Counted from the stretch's first letter, positions 18,554 through 29,064 are shown. The stretch: DNA of 64,000 nt from Parvibaculum sp. (GCA_017642695.1 JAEPQD010000002.1:1160046-1224045), one strand, 5' to 3'. Made by a program: numbers and translations. Notes: a model not told the origin generated them from the sequence alone.

Positions 18554-18742
18554 ATGGAAAAGCACAAATACGAAATCGGCGAGACGGTGGAGTTCACGGC
18601 GGGCGGTTCCTACCCGCCGGCGGCACGCGGGCACTACACCGTGCTGCGTCAGCTTCCCTCGGAAGGTGCGGGCTACCAGTACCGTATCAAGAGCCTGTCC
18701 GACGGCCATGAACGCATGGTCCATGAAGGCCAGCTCGGCTAG
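18554..18742 (+). CDS. Small conserved-looking protein of unknown function
   Basis: This 62-residue protein begins MEKHKYEIGETVEFTAGG and has the pattern of a small beta-barrel (SH3/KOW-like: VEFTAGG, HYTVLRQLP, YQYRIKS, HERMVHEGQL). It follows the 51-residue gene by 5 bases and its last codons overlap the end of the convergent membrane-protein gene. The beta-barrel idea is inference from alternating hydrophobicity only. Confidence 0.6.
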   Translation: MEKHKYEIGETVEFTAGGSYPPAARGHYTVLRQLPSEGAGYQYRIKSLSDGHERMVHEGQLG

Positions 18743-19533
18743 GCCATCACCGGCCAGATCATCGCTCCATAGAGAAGAATACCGGCGATCGCGGCGGCCG
18801 CACCGAGCGGGCGCGCGGGCGCGTTTTCGTCACGCCGCAGAAGCTGCCACGCCAGCGCCAGATGAACCAGCGCGAGAAGCGGGAAACCGAAATCGGTGAG
18901 CAGGCCGAGAACCGGCCATTCGACGCCGAGCTGTTCCGCAGCAAGGACCCACATCAGCGGGCTCAGAAGGATCATCGCGGCGCCGACCCGCCGGTCGAGC
19001 AGCGCGGTTCGCCTTATCGATATGCCGGCGAAGAGAAGCCAGAAACCCCACGCGATATTGGACAGATGCTCGCCGACGAGCATTCCGGCGTATCGGTTGA
19101 ACGCACCTTCCAGAAGCGCAACGGCTTCTCGGCCGGCCTCTGTCGTTGCGGGATCGGCCATTCGTTCGGCGAGCCAGGGAACCAGGATCGCCCAGCGGCC
19201 GAAGCCCAATGCCTGTCCAAACCCCGTGAGCACGCCGAAGACGAGAGCCAGAAGGCCTGCCGTTGCAGCCTTCGGGCCCAGCGTTCGGTAGAGGAGGATG
19301 GTGAGCAGGACCTGGGTGAAGCCGGTCATGGCCAGCGTCCAGTAGACCGGGACGATCACGGCCTGGTTCGCCTGAAACAGCGCGAGGCGATCCGCGGACG
19401 AAAGGCGAAGCACTTCGGGAAACTGGAAGGCAGACGCCAGGACCGTGAAGCCTGCAAAGAGCAGCACGATGTGACCGGCAAGGAGGAGGGCGGTCCAGCG
19501 GTCGTGACGGCGGCTAATATGTGTGTCGGCCAT
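18739..19533 (-). CDS. DUF4386-like multi-span membrane protein
   Basis: This 264-residue integral membrane protein has about six to seven hydrophobic segments, beginning at about residues 14-35 and ending with IAGILLYGAMIWPVMA. The overall pattern, with VPVYWTLAMTGF and a central GxxLSNIAWGFWLLFAG, resembles the DUF4386 family, whose function is unknown. It is divergent from an AraC-type regulator, which may control it. Its stop overlaps the convergent small gene by 4 bases. Confidence 0.65.
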   Translation of the reverse strand: MADTHISRRHDRWTALLLAGHIVLLFAGFTVLASAFQFPEVLRLSSADRLALFQANQAVIVPVYWTLAMTGFTQVLLTILLYRTLGPKAATAGLLALVFGVLTGFGQALGFGRWAILVPWLAERMADPATTEAGREAVALLEGAFNRYAGMLVGEHLSNIAWGFWLLFAGISIRRTALLDRRVGAAMILLSPLMWVLAAEQLGVEWPVLGLLTDFGFPLLALVHLALAWQLLRRDENAPARPLGAAAAIAGILLYGAMIWPVMA

Positions 19534-19665
19534 GGTCGAAGCTCCCGGTGCGGTGGTTGTGACTGGAAGCTAGGGAGACGCCGGCCGGCTTACTTGCAGA
19601 AGCACGCCAGAATCGGTGGCGCGATTGTTCAAGCGCAAACCCTGCGTCCATGTCATAACCGGGGC

Positions 19666-20595
19666 ATGACGCCAGACGATGCCATCGCCGAGAAGGACAA
19701 GACGAGTTCCGGCCTTCTTGCGCTGGTGATCTCGACCCTTGCCAGCAATGCGCCGGAGCTGCTGACCGGGACGGTCGAGATGCCGGATTGTGCGCTGGCG
19801 CATGCACCGGCGAAGCTAAAGCGCGACTTGCTGATGCGCGCCTACGAGGCGCGCGGGGCGGATTTCATCCTCGGCATGGGCCAGCGGATCAAGGAGATCG
19901 GTTTCGATCCCGTGATGCACGTACTGCTGCGCTCCGCCGCGCCCGAGGTGATGGCGGCAAAGTTTCAGCGGTTCGAGCAGTTCACTCACTCGCGGCATCG
20001 TTCCGAGATCGAGGCGCGCGATCGATGCCTTGCGGTTCGCCACCATGCGGTGTCGGGCCCGCCGCCAAGCGGCCCGGAAAACCTGCTGATCGCGGGGCTT
20101 CTTAAAGCGATGCTTGAAGTTCTGGGTTGTGAGGGGGTGAGCGTCGACGCCGGCGATGCACCTCATGACCGTTTCGCGCTGAGCTGGCAGTCATTCCAGC
20201 CGCGAGAGGTCGCAGACCCCCTTGGCATGGCAGAGAAGCGGCGGATCGAGCCGCTGAGGGTCTACGGCGTCGACGAGACGGGACCGCTTGCACGCCGCGT
20301 TGTCAGGCTGCTTGCCGAGGATCTCGGGCGGAACTGGTCAGCCGGGGAAATGGCTCGAGAACTGGCACTATCGACGCGGACGCTTCAGCGGCGTCTCAGC
20401 GAGGAAGGGACGAGCCTTTCGGTTATCGTGAAGGCGATGCGGGTCAGGGAGGCCTGTCAGCTGCTCACCGACAGCGACTTCAAGATCACCGAAATCGGCT
20501 ATTGGTGCGGCTTTTCGGACAGTCCGCATTTCTCGCGGGAGTTCCGCCGAGCGCTCGGCGTTCCGCCCGCGCTCTACCGCAAGACGGCGGCCTGA
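19666..20595 (+). CDS. AraC-family transcriptional regulator
   Basis: This 309-residue regulator has a C-terminal double helix-turn-helix (LAEDLGRNWSAGEMARELALSTRTLQRRLSEEG, then FKITEIGYWCGFSDSPHFSREFRRALGVPP), which is the AraC/XylS signature. The N-terminal 200 residues are the putative effector domain and are not recognisable. The ATG at 19666 is the first in frame after the divergent promoter region; the frame itself stays open far upstream as antisense to the membrane protein. Its likely target is the divergent DUF4386-like gene. Confidence 0.85.
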   Translation: MTPDDAIAEKDKTSSGLLALVISTLASNAPELLTGTVEMPDCALAHAPAKLKRDLLMRAYEARGADFILGMGQRIKEIGFDPVMHVLLRSAAPEVMAAKFQRFEQFTHSRHRSEIEARDRCLAVRHHAVSGPPPSGPENLLIAGLLKAMLEVLGCEGVSVDAGDAPHDRFALSWQSFQPREVADPLGMAEKRRIEPLRVYGVDETGPLARRVVRLLAEDLGRNWSAGEMARELALSTRTLQRRLSEEGTSLSVIVKAMRVREACQLLTDSDFKITEIGYWCGFSDSPHFSREFRRALGVPPALYRKTAA

Positions 20596-20741
20596 GGGGG
20601 TATTCCCCAAGAGGTCGCGAGAGGGCTGGAAACGGGGCGCTTCATGCGCTACAACCCGCCGCGACCGGCCCGGCTGCTGCCACGGCAGCTTGAGGCCTTT
20701 TCCTGTTTCAACAAGCCGGTTTTCAAGCGGCCCGAGGTGTC

Positions 20742-21206
20742 ATGGCGACCATCATTCTGATCATTCACCTGATGCTCGCGGTGGCGCTGGTCGCGACCGT
20801 TCTGCTGCAGCGTTCGGAAGGCGGCGCGCTGGGCATCGGCGGTGGTGGAGACGGCATGATGACGGGCCGGGGCGCGGGTAACGTGCTGACCCGGGCGACG
20901 GCGGTTCTGGCCGCCCTGTTCATGACGACGAGCCTGGTGCTCGGGATTCTTGCGGCCCGGGGCGGCATGGCGGACAGTGTGCTCGACCGCGTGGTGCCGC
21001 CGCCCGCCGAGGACAGCAGCGATTTCGACGCCAGCGTGCCGGCGCCGATCGGCTCGGAATTCGACACGCTCGAAGTGCCGCCGGCCGAAGACCGGGACGC
21101 GATTCCGCCGACGGCACCGGCCGAGGCGCCGACGGATGCCAACGCGGACGAAAGCCCCGCGGTGGCGCCCGAACCCGCAGAACCGGCCGTTCCGCGCGCC
21201 GAATAG
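20742..21206 (+). CDS. secG: Protein-export membrane protein SecG
   Basis: SecG (154 residues) is the small third subunit of the SecYEG translocon. Two transmembrane helices (about residues 2-22 and 50-72) flank the conserved cytoplasmic loop LLQRSEGGALGIGGGG. The C-terminal 75 residues are an Ala/Pro/Glu/Asp-rich, probably disordered extension that makes it longer than E. coli SecG (110). It is followed by pyrG, the usual order in alphaproteobacteria. Confidence 0.93.
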   Translation: MATIILIIHLMLAVALVATVLLQRSEGGALGIGGGGDGMMTGRGAGNVLTRATAVLAALFMTTSLVLGILAARGGMADSVLDRVVPPPAEDSSDFDASVPAPIGSEFDTLEVPPAEDRDAIPPTAPAEAPTDANADESPAVAPEPAEPAVPRAE

Positions 21207-21313
21207 GCGAAACACGTAGAGAAGCCCGGCGCGGGGCTCCGGCTCCGCGGGGATACTATTTTTGTGCGGAGCTGCGTTTGCCGCTTCGAATCGTTTGGCT
21301 TGGTGTAATCTAG

Positions 21314-22948
<1,635 letters not shown>

Positions 22949-22993
22949 GGTGACTTCGCCAAACTGTCACATGTCGCGAGGTAGACTCGCCGC

Positions 22994-23920
22994 ATGACCG
23001 AGATCACACCGCATTTCAGCTTTGCCGCGCCAGAAGACGGTCTGCTGAAACGCCGTGCGATCAGATTGATCGAGAGACTCACCGGCCAGCCGAAATTCGT
23101 TTCGCTCTATCTCGGCAATCGCGCCAATCCCGTTCCGGACGAGCCCTTTTTCGAGGCAGCGCTCCGGCTTCTTGCCCTCGGGATCGATTTCGACCAGGAA
23201 CGGCTCCACGCCGTGCCGAAGGAAGGGCCGGTGATCTTCGTCGCCAACCACCCGTTCGGCGTAGTGGACGGGATCATCGCATGCGTGCTGGCGGGACGGG
23301 CGCGGCCCGACTTCAAGATCCTCATCAATGCGGTGCTGACGCAGCCTCCCGAGATGGAAGGCTACAGTCTGCCGATCGATTTTCGCGAGACGCCGGAAGC
23401 CGTGCAGACGAACCTGCGCGCGCGAGCGGAGGCGCGGAAGCATCTGGCGGCGGGCGGCGCGCTGCTGCTGTTTCCAGGCGGAACGGTGTCGACGCGCGCC
23501 TCGCTTCTCAGGGGTACGCCCGCGGGTGACCCGGCCTGGAAGCCCTTCGTGGCGCAGCTCATCCAGCGGAGCGGTGCTACGGTCGTTCCCTTTTATTTCG
23601 AGGGCGAGAACAGCTGGGCCTTTCATGCCGTCAGCCATGTGAGCGCCACGCTCCGGCTGGGGCTGCTCTTCCGCGAGGTTCATGCGCGGATCGGCAAGAC
23701 GGTGGCGGTGAAGATCGGCGCGCCGATCCCGGCCTTCGCGCTCAATGGTATCGGCGACCGCAACGCCATCGCGCGGCATCTCTGCCGCATCACCTACGAG
23801 ATGGGCGGGCGCGGGATGCCCACGCGCTACGGACGGCGGCTGTCGCGCCGCCTCGGTCTCGACGAGGAGGAGGAGACGGGAGGCGAGCCGCCGCGACCCC
23901 GCCTCCGCATCGCCTACTGA
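22994..23920 (+). CDS. 1-acylglycerol-phosphate acyltransferase-like protein
   Basis: This 308-residue protein shows the PlsC-type acyltransferase motif NHPFGVVDG (about residues 82-90, NHxxxxD) and a second block, LLLFPGGTVSTR (about residues 156-167), where PlsC enzymes have the FPEGTRS glycerophosphate site. It lacks the usual long N-terminal membrane anchor. The group resembles the lysophospholipid/ornithine-lipid (OlsA-like) acyltransferases of alphaproteobacteria. Acceptor and acyl donor are not determined by sequence. It starts 45 bases after pyrG. Confidence 0.8.
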   Translation: MTEITPHFSFAAPEDGLLKRRAIRLIERLTGQPKFVSLYLGNRANPVPDEPFFEAALRLLALGIDFDQERLHAVPKEGPVIFVANHPFGVVDGIIACVLAGRARPDFKILINAVLTQPPEMEGYSLPIDFRETPEAVQTNLRARAEARKHLAAGGALLLFPGGTVSTRASLLRGTPAGDPAWKPFVAQLIQRSGATVVPFYFEGENSWAFHAVSHVSATLRLGLLFREVHARIGKTVAVKIGAPIPAFALNGIGDRNAIARHLCRITYEMGGRGMPTRYGRRLSRRLGLDEEEETGGEPPRPRLRIAY

Positions 23921-23922
23921 GA

Positions 23923-24831
23923 TCAAGCTGTCTCTTTTTCGCCGCGGATCGAGGCCTGCACCTCGGCAAGGAGTTCGGCATTGCCGAACTGTGCGGCCCC
24001 GGCATCGAGGCGGCCGAGCGCGAATTCCGGCGGTACGACTTCCGGGCCTTCACCGGCGGGAAGCGGCGGCGTGTAATAGCCGAGCGCGTAGCTTCCCATC
24101 GAATAACCGATCAGGGCCTGAAGCTCAGGCGAGAGCGTCTTCGCGATCTCGGGCGGGCAGGAGAGGTACTGGTTTTCCTCCTGGCGGAGCCAGCCGAGGG
24201 TATAGGTGATGTTGATGCCGATGCGGTCGCCGTTCGAGACGTTCGCGCCGCCGCCGTGAAAGACGCCGCCGGAATAGACGAGGACAGAACCCGCCTTCAT
24301 CTCGGCATAGCCGATCTGATCGTCCGTCGGCTGATAATCGTCGGCCCAGTCGAGGCTGCCGGGGCAGACCTGGGTCGCGCCGTTCTCCTTCGTGAAGTCG
24401 GTGATTGCCCAGATCGTATTGAACTGGGGCTCGACGGTTTTGAGGTAGGTGCCCCAGGCCCAGCGGTCGCGGTGGATCTGCTGCTTGGGCTGGCCCGGGC
24501 GGATGCGGATCACCTGCGTCAGATGGAGCTGGATGCGCTCGCAGAAGGGCTTGAGGAAGCTCTCGGCCGCATCCGTGATGGTCTTGTGGGCGACCATGTC
24601 GCGGCAGGCGGCGGAGCGGGCGACGAGCGCGCCGGTGCGCGTGGTCTTGCGACCGGTGAAGTCGTCGCGGCCGGGCTCGGTCGCGTCGATATAGGGCATT
24701 GTCTCGGCGAGAACCTGCGCGACTTCGGCTTCGGACAGCACGTCCTTCAGGATGAGAGCGCCGTCGCGCTTCAGGACGGTCAGAATCTCATCGGTGCTGG
24801 CGGTCGCCGGCAGGGTTTCGAGCTTCGGCAT
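23923..24831 (-). CDS. Phytanoyl-CoA dioxygenase family protein
   Basis: This 302-residue protein is an Fe(II)/2-oxoglutarate-dependent oxygenase of the PhyH family. The iron-binding HxD appears in QIHRDRWAWG (about residues 142-151). The distal His and the 2-oxoglutarate Arg lie in VFHGGGANVSNGDRIGINITY (about residues 213-233). The ATG at 24831 (MPKLETLPATAS) is used; the longer in-frame start is a shadow of the TetR gene. It begins one base after the TetR stop, so the regulator and oxygenase form one operon. The substrate is unknown. Confidence 0.85.
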   Translation of the reverse strand: MPKLETLPATASTDEILTVLKRDGALILKDVLSEAEVAQVLAETMPYIDATEPGRDDFTGRKTTRTGALVARSAACRDMVAHKTITDAAESFLKPFCERIQLHLTQVIRIRPGQPKQQIHRDRWAWGTYLKTVEPQFNTIWAITDFTKENGATQVCPGSLDWADDYQPTDDQIGYAEMKAGSVLVYSGGVFHGGGANVSNGDRIGINITYTLGWLRQEENQYLSCPPEIAKTLSPELQALIGYSMGSYALGYYTPPLPAGEGPEVVPPEFALGRLDAGAAQFGNAELLAEVQASIRGEKETA

Positions 24832-24832
24832 T

Positions 24833-25444
24833 CTATCCTCCCTTTCTGGAGCGGCGCTTTTCGGGCTTTGGCAGGAGCGGGCGCAGCATGGCTTCGAGTT
24901 GCGCGCGCTGGCGTTGCGGCGGCCATTCCTCGCGCTCGAGCGTCGCGCGGATGCAGAAGCCGTCGATGATGGAGATGATCGCGTCGCCGGTGACGGCGGG
25001 ATCGATATGGGAGGCGAGGAGGCCTTCGCGCTGCTGATAGCGGATGATAGCGGCAAGACCGTCGCGAAATTCGTCGTAATAGGCCTTGTTGATGCGGGCG
25101 AGGGCAGGGTCGCCGATGGCGCGACTGAAGAAGCTCATCCAGACGCGCCAGTCGCGCATGTTCTCTTCGTCGACCGGCAGGATGAGGCTTGCGAGTTCGA
25201 CAAGATCGTCCGGCTTTTCCGGCGTGCGGAGCATCGCGAGGATGTTCTGCGAGACGTGGTCGAGCGCGGCGAGCAGAACCGCGTCCTTGTCCTCGAAATA
25301 ATGCGTGATAGTGCCCGTCGTGGCGTTCGCGGCACGGGCGACGTCGACGAGGCGGGTATTGTCGATGCCCTGTTCGCCGATCACCGTAATGGCGGCTCTG
25401 GCGATGTCTCTGCGGCGTTCATCATGGTCGATCTTTTTTGGCAT
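24833..25444 (-). CDS. TetR-family repressor
   Basis: This 203-residue regulator has an N-terminal helix-turn-helix (RRRDIARAAITVIGEQGIDNTRLVDVARAANATTGTITHYFEDKDAVLLAALDHV), the TetR signature, closest to the BetI-like group. The remaining 140 residues are the ligand and dimerisation domain. A 19-base palindrome overlaps the start region, suggesting autoregulation. It is cotranscribed with the PhyH oxygenase and divergent from the thiolase gene, so both may be its targets. Confidence 0.9.
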   Translation of the reverse strand: MPKKIDHDERRRDIARAAITVIGEQGIDNTRLVDVARAANATTGTITHYFEDKDAVLLAALDHVSQNILAMLRTPEKPDDLVELASLILPVDEENMRDWRVWMSFFSRAIGDPALARINKAYYDEFRDGLAAIIRYQQREGLLASHIDPAVTGDAIISIIDGFCIRATLEREEWPPQRQRAQLEAMLRPLLPKPEKRRSRKGG

Positions 25445-25448
25445 AATG

Positions 25449-25467
25449 GTGATTATATAAAAATCAC
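25449..25467. promoter_or_regulatory. Palindromic operator candidate for the TetR regulator
   Basis: GTGATT-ATATAAA-AATCAC is a perfect 6-7-6 inverted repeat beginning 5 bases upstream of the TetR start codon. It lies in an AT-rich island between divergent genes. Size and position fit a TetR-dimer operator controlling its own operon. Confidence 0.6.
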
Positions 25468-25604
25468 AAGCCCGTGCAACATCAGATTTCCACCGCTGGA
25501 CTCTTTGCCTGCAGATGGAACGGGAGCCTTCTCAGAAAATTGTCTTGTGACAAGTCTGTATTGCTCGGCAGCATGGAGAGCTGTCACCGCTCCGGAGATA
25601 ACCG

Positions 25605-26783
25605 ATGAAGGACGTCGCCATTGTTTCCTACTGCCGTACTGCCATCGCCAAGGCGATGCGAGGTGCGTTGAACCAGACGCATGGCATTCCGATGGCCGCC
25701 CATGTGCTCAATGGGGCGGTCGAGCGGGCCGGAATCGAAGGCGGCGAGGTCGAGGACGTGGTTCTCGGCTGCGGTCTTCCCGAAGGCGCAACGGGGCACA
25801 ACGTGGCGCGGAACGCAGCGCTCTGGGCGGGGCTAGGTACAGGTGTGCCGGGCCTGACGGTCAACCGCTATTGCGGCTCGGGCGTGACGGCGGCCTCCAT
25901 CGTCGCAAACCGCATCGCGGCGGGCGAGATGGATATCGGTATCGCGGGCGGCGTCGAGAGCATCAGCCTCGTGCAGATGAACATCAACCTGAACGGCTTT
26001 TTCTACGAGCCCCTGCAGCAGAAGATGCCGGCCGTCTGGTGGTCAATGAACCAGACGGCGGACTATGTCGCCGAGAAATACGGCATCGCCCGGGAAGCGC
26101 TCGACGCCTATGTCGTGAAAAGTCAGAAGCGCGTGGCGGAGGCCACAGCGGCCGGCAAATACGCCGAAGAGATATTGCCTTTCAAGACAGTGATGAAGGT
26201 GACCGACAAGGAGACGGGCGAAAGCAGCATGAAAGACGTGCTGCTGGAAAAGGATGAGGGCCCGCGGCCGGACACCAATGCGGAAGGGCTTGCGAAGCTC
26301 AAACCCGTGCTCGAAGGCGGCACGACGACGGCGGGCAATGCATCGCAATTGTCGGACGGGGCGGCGGCCATGGTGATGATGGATGCGGACCTCGCCCGGA
26401 AACGCGGCCTGCCGATCCTCGGGCTCTTCCGGGGAATGGGGCTTTCTGCGGTGGCGCCCGAGGAGATGAGCATCGCGATCACGCCCGCCATTCGCGCGGT
26501 GATGAAGAAGCATGGCCTCAAGATGGACGACATCGACCTGTGGGAATTGCACGAAGCCTATGCCGTGACCACGCTCTACAACCAGCGTGAGCTCGACACG
26601 CCCTGGGAAATCACCAACGTGAATGGCGGCGCTATTGCGCTTGGTCATCCCTACGGCATGTCTGGGATTCGCTATCTGGGCTCGGTCTTGATGGAGCTTC
26701 GCCGGCGTGGAAAGAGCAAGGCCATTGCGGGCGTCTGCACGGCAGGCGGCATGGGAACCGCGGCCTATCTGGAGCGCGTCTGA
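25605..26783 (+). CDS. Acetyl-CoA acyltransferase (thiolase family)
   Basis: This 392-residue thiolase cleaves 3-ketoacyl-CoA or condenses acyl-CoAs. The nucleophile is Cys90 (NRYCGSG). The C-terminal half has ALGHPYGMSG with the catalytic His, and VCTAGGMGTA with the second Cys. The usual NEAFA motif is HEAYA, so the oxyanion-hole Asn is His, as in trifunctional-enzyme beta subunits. That favours a degradative, longer-chain role over acetoacetyl-CoA synthesis. It is divergent from the TetR/PhyH operon and near other beta-oxidation genes. Confidence 0.9.
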   Translation: MKDVAIVSYCRTAIAKAMRGALNQTHGIPMAAHVLNGAVERAGIEGGEVEDVVLGCGLPEGATGHNVARNAALWAGLGTGVPGLTVNRYCGSGVTAASIVANRIAAGEMDIGIAGGVESISLVQMNINLNGFFYEPLQQKMPAVWWSMNQTADYVAEKYGIAREALDAYVVKSQKRVAEATAAGKYAEEILPFKTVMKVTDKETGESSMKDVLLEKDEGPRPDTNAEGLAKLKPVLEGGTTTAGNASQLSDGAAAMVMMDADLARKRGLPILGLFRGMGLSAVAPEEMSIAITPAIRAVMKKHGLKMDDIDLWELHEAYAVTTLYNQRELDTPWEITNVNGGAIALGHPYGMSGIRYLGSVLMELRRRGKSKAIAGVCTAGGMGTAAYLERV

Positions 26784-26795
26784 GCAGAGAGAAAA

Positions 26796-26823
26796 ACGGA
26801 TTCATGCCTGCGCGTGAATCCGT
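26796..26823 (-). terminator. Intrinsic terminator of the crotonase gene
   Basis: ACGGATTCA (26796-26804) pairs with TGAATCCGT (26815-26823), a 9-base stem with a 10-base loop. On the minus strand it is followed by TTTTCTCTC, 28 bases after the crotonase stop. It also lies just past the convergent thiolase gene. Confidence 0.8.
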
Positions 26824-26851
26824 GGTGCCATCCACGAAATGATGTCCGGTC

Positions 26852-27664
26852 TCAATCCGCGAATTGCGGCCGGCGCTTTTCCAGATTGGCCATGATGGCT
26901 TCCTTCTGGTGAGTGCCGCCGATGAGTTTGTCCTGCTCGACGGATTCCGACATGAGGATCGCGGCGGCGTCGCTGTCCGGCACCGCATTCAGAATGCGCT
27001 TCGCGGCGCGGATGGCGGAGGGGCTCTTGTCGGCGATCTCGCGCGCGGTGGCGAGCGCGTCGGCGTAGGGATCTTCGCAGAGGCGGGTCGCGAAGCCGAG
27101 TTTGAGGGCCTCCTCCGCCTCGAAGATACGGCCGGTATAGGTGAGATCGCGAATGACATCCTCACGGGCGAGCGTGCGCATCAGCGCCATGCCGGCCATG
27201 TCGGGTACGAGGCCCCATTTGATTTCCATGACGGAGAAACGCGTGCCGGGCGCGACGAAGCGCATGTCGGCGCCGAGAGCGACCTGAAAGCCGCCGCCGA
27301 AGGCGACGCCGTGCACGGCGGCGATGACGGGCACGGGGATGTCGCGCCAGACGAGGGCGGCATATTGCGCACGGTTCGCGATGCCGTGGGTGCGCTGTTC
27401 GAGGCGGCCGGTGACCTGCGACTTGTTCGCGTCGCGCTCGCCACTCGCCATGCGGCCGAAATTGCCCATGTCGAGACCGGCGCAGAAAGCGCGGCCTTCG
27501 CCGGAGACCACGACCGCGCGGACCGACTTGTCCGCCTTGAGCTTCTCGCCGGTGTCGAGCAGCGCCATGAACATCGCATCGTCGAGCGCGTTCATCTTGT
27601 CGGAACGGACGAGGCGGACATCGGCGACGCCGTCGGTGATCGTGGTCTTGATGCGCTCTTCCAT
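26852..27664 (-). CDS. Enoyl-CoA hydratase/isomerase (crotonase) family protein
   Basis: This 270-residue protein belongs to the crotonase fold; CoA-binding and oxyanion elements are visible (SGEGRAFCAGLDM; HGVAFGGGFQVALGADMR). The first catalytic Glu of hydratases (GGGxE) is Gln here. The second is kept (MEIKWGLVPD), with an Asp eight residues on, which is the Glu/Asp arrangement of dienoyl-CoA isomerase. An isomerase activity is therefore more likely than hydration; this is inference. The ATG at 27664 (MEERIKTT) follows a GGAGAGAG site. The gene is transcribed convergently with the thiolase. Confidence 0.85.
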   Translation of the reverse strand: MEERIKTTITDGVADVRLVRSDKMNALDDAMFMALLDTGEKLKADKSVRAVVVSGEGRAFCAGLDMGNFGRMASGERDANKSQVTGRLEQRTHGIANRAQYAALVWRDIPVPVIAAVHGVAFGGGFQVALGADMRFVAPGTRFSVMEIKWGLVPDMAGMALMRTLAREDVIRDLTYTGRIFEAEEALKLGFATRLCEDPYADALATAREIADKSPSAIRAAKRILNAVPDSDAAAILMSESVEQDKLIGGTHQKEAIMANLEKRRPQFAD

Positions 27665-27875
27665 TGTCTCTCTCCGGGCTGATTTCGCGTTTCTTGCCAT
27701 GAGTCATAACGGCCCGGCGGCCGATTACAAGGCCGCGACAAAGATGCGGCGCTTGACGTCGCGTCACGAAGAAGCGGCAGTGGAAACCTGACGTTCTGCA
27801 GGTCCTGTCCACGGAAAGCTGTGTTATAGGCTGGCAACGGACATTCACCGAGGGAGAGGCGCGAGCCGGAGAAGC

Positions 27876-29051
27876 ATGGGACAGGCAGGGACAGTCGAGG
27901 GCAGGGCGGAAGAAATCGCCGCCAGGGTCGAGGATTTCGTACGGAACGTCGTCGCGCCCTACGAGCAGGACCCGCGTTGCACGGCGCACGGCCCGACGGA
28001 AGAACTCGTCGCCGAACTGCGCGGCAAGGCGCGCGCCGCCGGCGTGATGACGCCGCATATCCTCGACGACGGCAGCCATCTGACGCAGCTCGAAACGGCG
28101 CTCGTTCTTCGCAAGACCGGCCTGTCGCCGCTCGGACCCGTCGCCTGCAACACGGGCGCGCCGGACGAGGGCAACATGTATCTCCTCGGCAAGATCGGGA
28201 GCCCCGAGATCAGGGAGCGGTTCCTGAAGCAGCTCGTCTCGGGCGAGGCGCGCTCCGCCTTCTTCATGACGGAGCCTGCGAGCGAGGGCGGGGCGGGGTC
28301 GGATCCCTCGATGATGAAGACGACCTGCCGGAAGGACGGCAATCACTGGGTCATCAACGGGCGCAAGACCTTCATCACCGGCGCCGAAGGCGCGAAGGTA
28401 GGCATCGTCATGGCGAAGAGCGATGACGGTGCCTGCATGTTTCTGGTTGACCTGCCGCACCCCGCGATCCGCATCGAACGCGTGCTCGATACGATCGACA
28501 ATTCGATGCCGGGCGGCCATGCGACCGTCGTCATCGACGAGTTGCGTGTGCCCGCGGACCAGATGCTGGGCGAGAGCGGCGAGGGCTTCAAATATGCGCA
28601 GATCAGGCTGAGCCCGGCGCGGCTGTCGCATTGCATGCGCTGGCTGGGCGCCTGCACAAGGGCGAACGAGATCGCGACGGATTATGCCAATCGCCGCCAG
28701 GCTTTCGGCAAGGCGCTGATCGACCATGAAGGCGTCGGCTTCATGCTGGCGGAGAACCTGATCGACCTGAAGCAGTCCGAACTGATGATCGACTGGTGTG
28801 CGGGGGTGCTCGACACCGGCTCGCTCGGCACGGCGGAAAGCTCGATGGCGAAGGTCGCCGTCTCGGAGGCGCTGATGCGGATTGCCGACCGCTGCGTGCA
28901 GGTGATGGGCGGGATGGGCGTTTCCGGCGACACGATCGTCGAGAAGATCTTTCGCGAAATCCGCGCCTTCCGCATCTATGACGGCCCGACAGAAGTCCAC
29001 AAGTGGTCGCTCGCGAAGAAGATCAAGCGCGACTGGGCAAGCTCGCACTGA
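27876..29051 (+). CDS. Acyl-CoA dehydrogenase
   Basis: This 391-residue flavoprotein oxidises acyl-CoA to the 2,3-enoyl-CoA. The FAD-binding segment FFMTEPASEGGAGSDPS and the later ADRCVQVMGGMGVSGDTIVEKIFREIRAFRIYDGPTEVHKWSLAK are the acyl-CoA dehydrogenase signatures. The C-terminal motif reads YDGPTEVH rather than the YEG with catalytic Glu of medium-chain enzymes, which places it in the ACAD10/11-like (long-chain) branch. It is divergent from the crotonase and was probably acquired with the beta-oxidation cluster. Confidence 0.9.
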   Translation: MGQAGTVEGRAEEIAARVEDFVRNVVAPYEQDPRCTAHGPTEELVAELRGKARAAGVMTPHILDDGSHLTQLETALVLRKTGLSPLGPVACNTGAPDEGNMYLLGKIGSPEIRERFLKQLVSGEARSAFFMTEPASEGGAGSDPSMMKTTCRKDGNHWVINGRKTFITGAEGAKVGIVMAKSDDGACMFLVDLPHPAIRIERVLDTIDNSMPGGHATVVIDELRVPADQMLGESGEGFKYAQIRLSPARLSHCMRWLGACTRANEIATDYANRRQAFGKALIDHEGVGFMLAENLIDLKQSELMIDWCAGVLDTGSLGTAESSMAKVAVSEALMRIADRCVQVMGGMGVSGDTIVEKIFREIRAFRIYDGPTEVHKWSLAKKIKRDWASSH

Positions 29052-29064
29052 GGACGAGCCGCCA

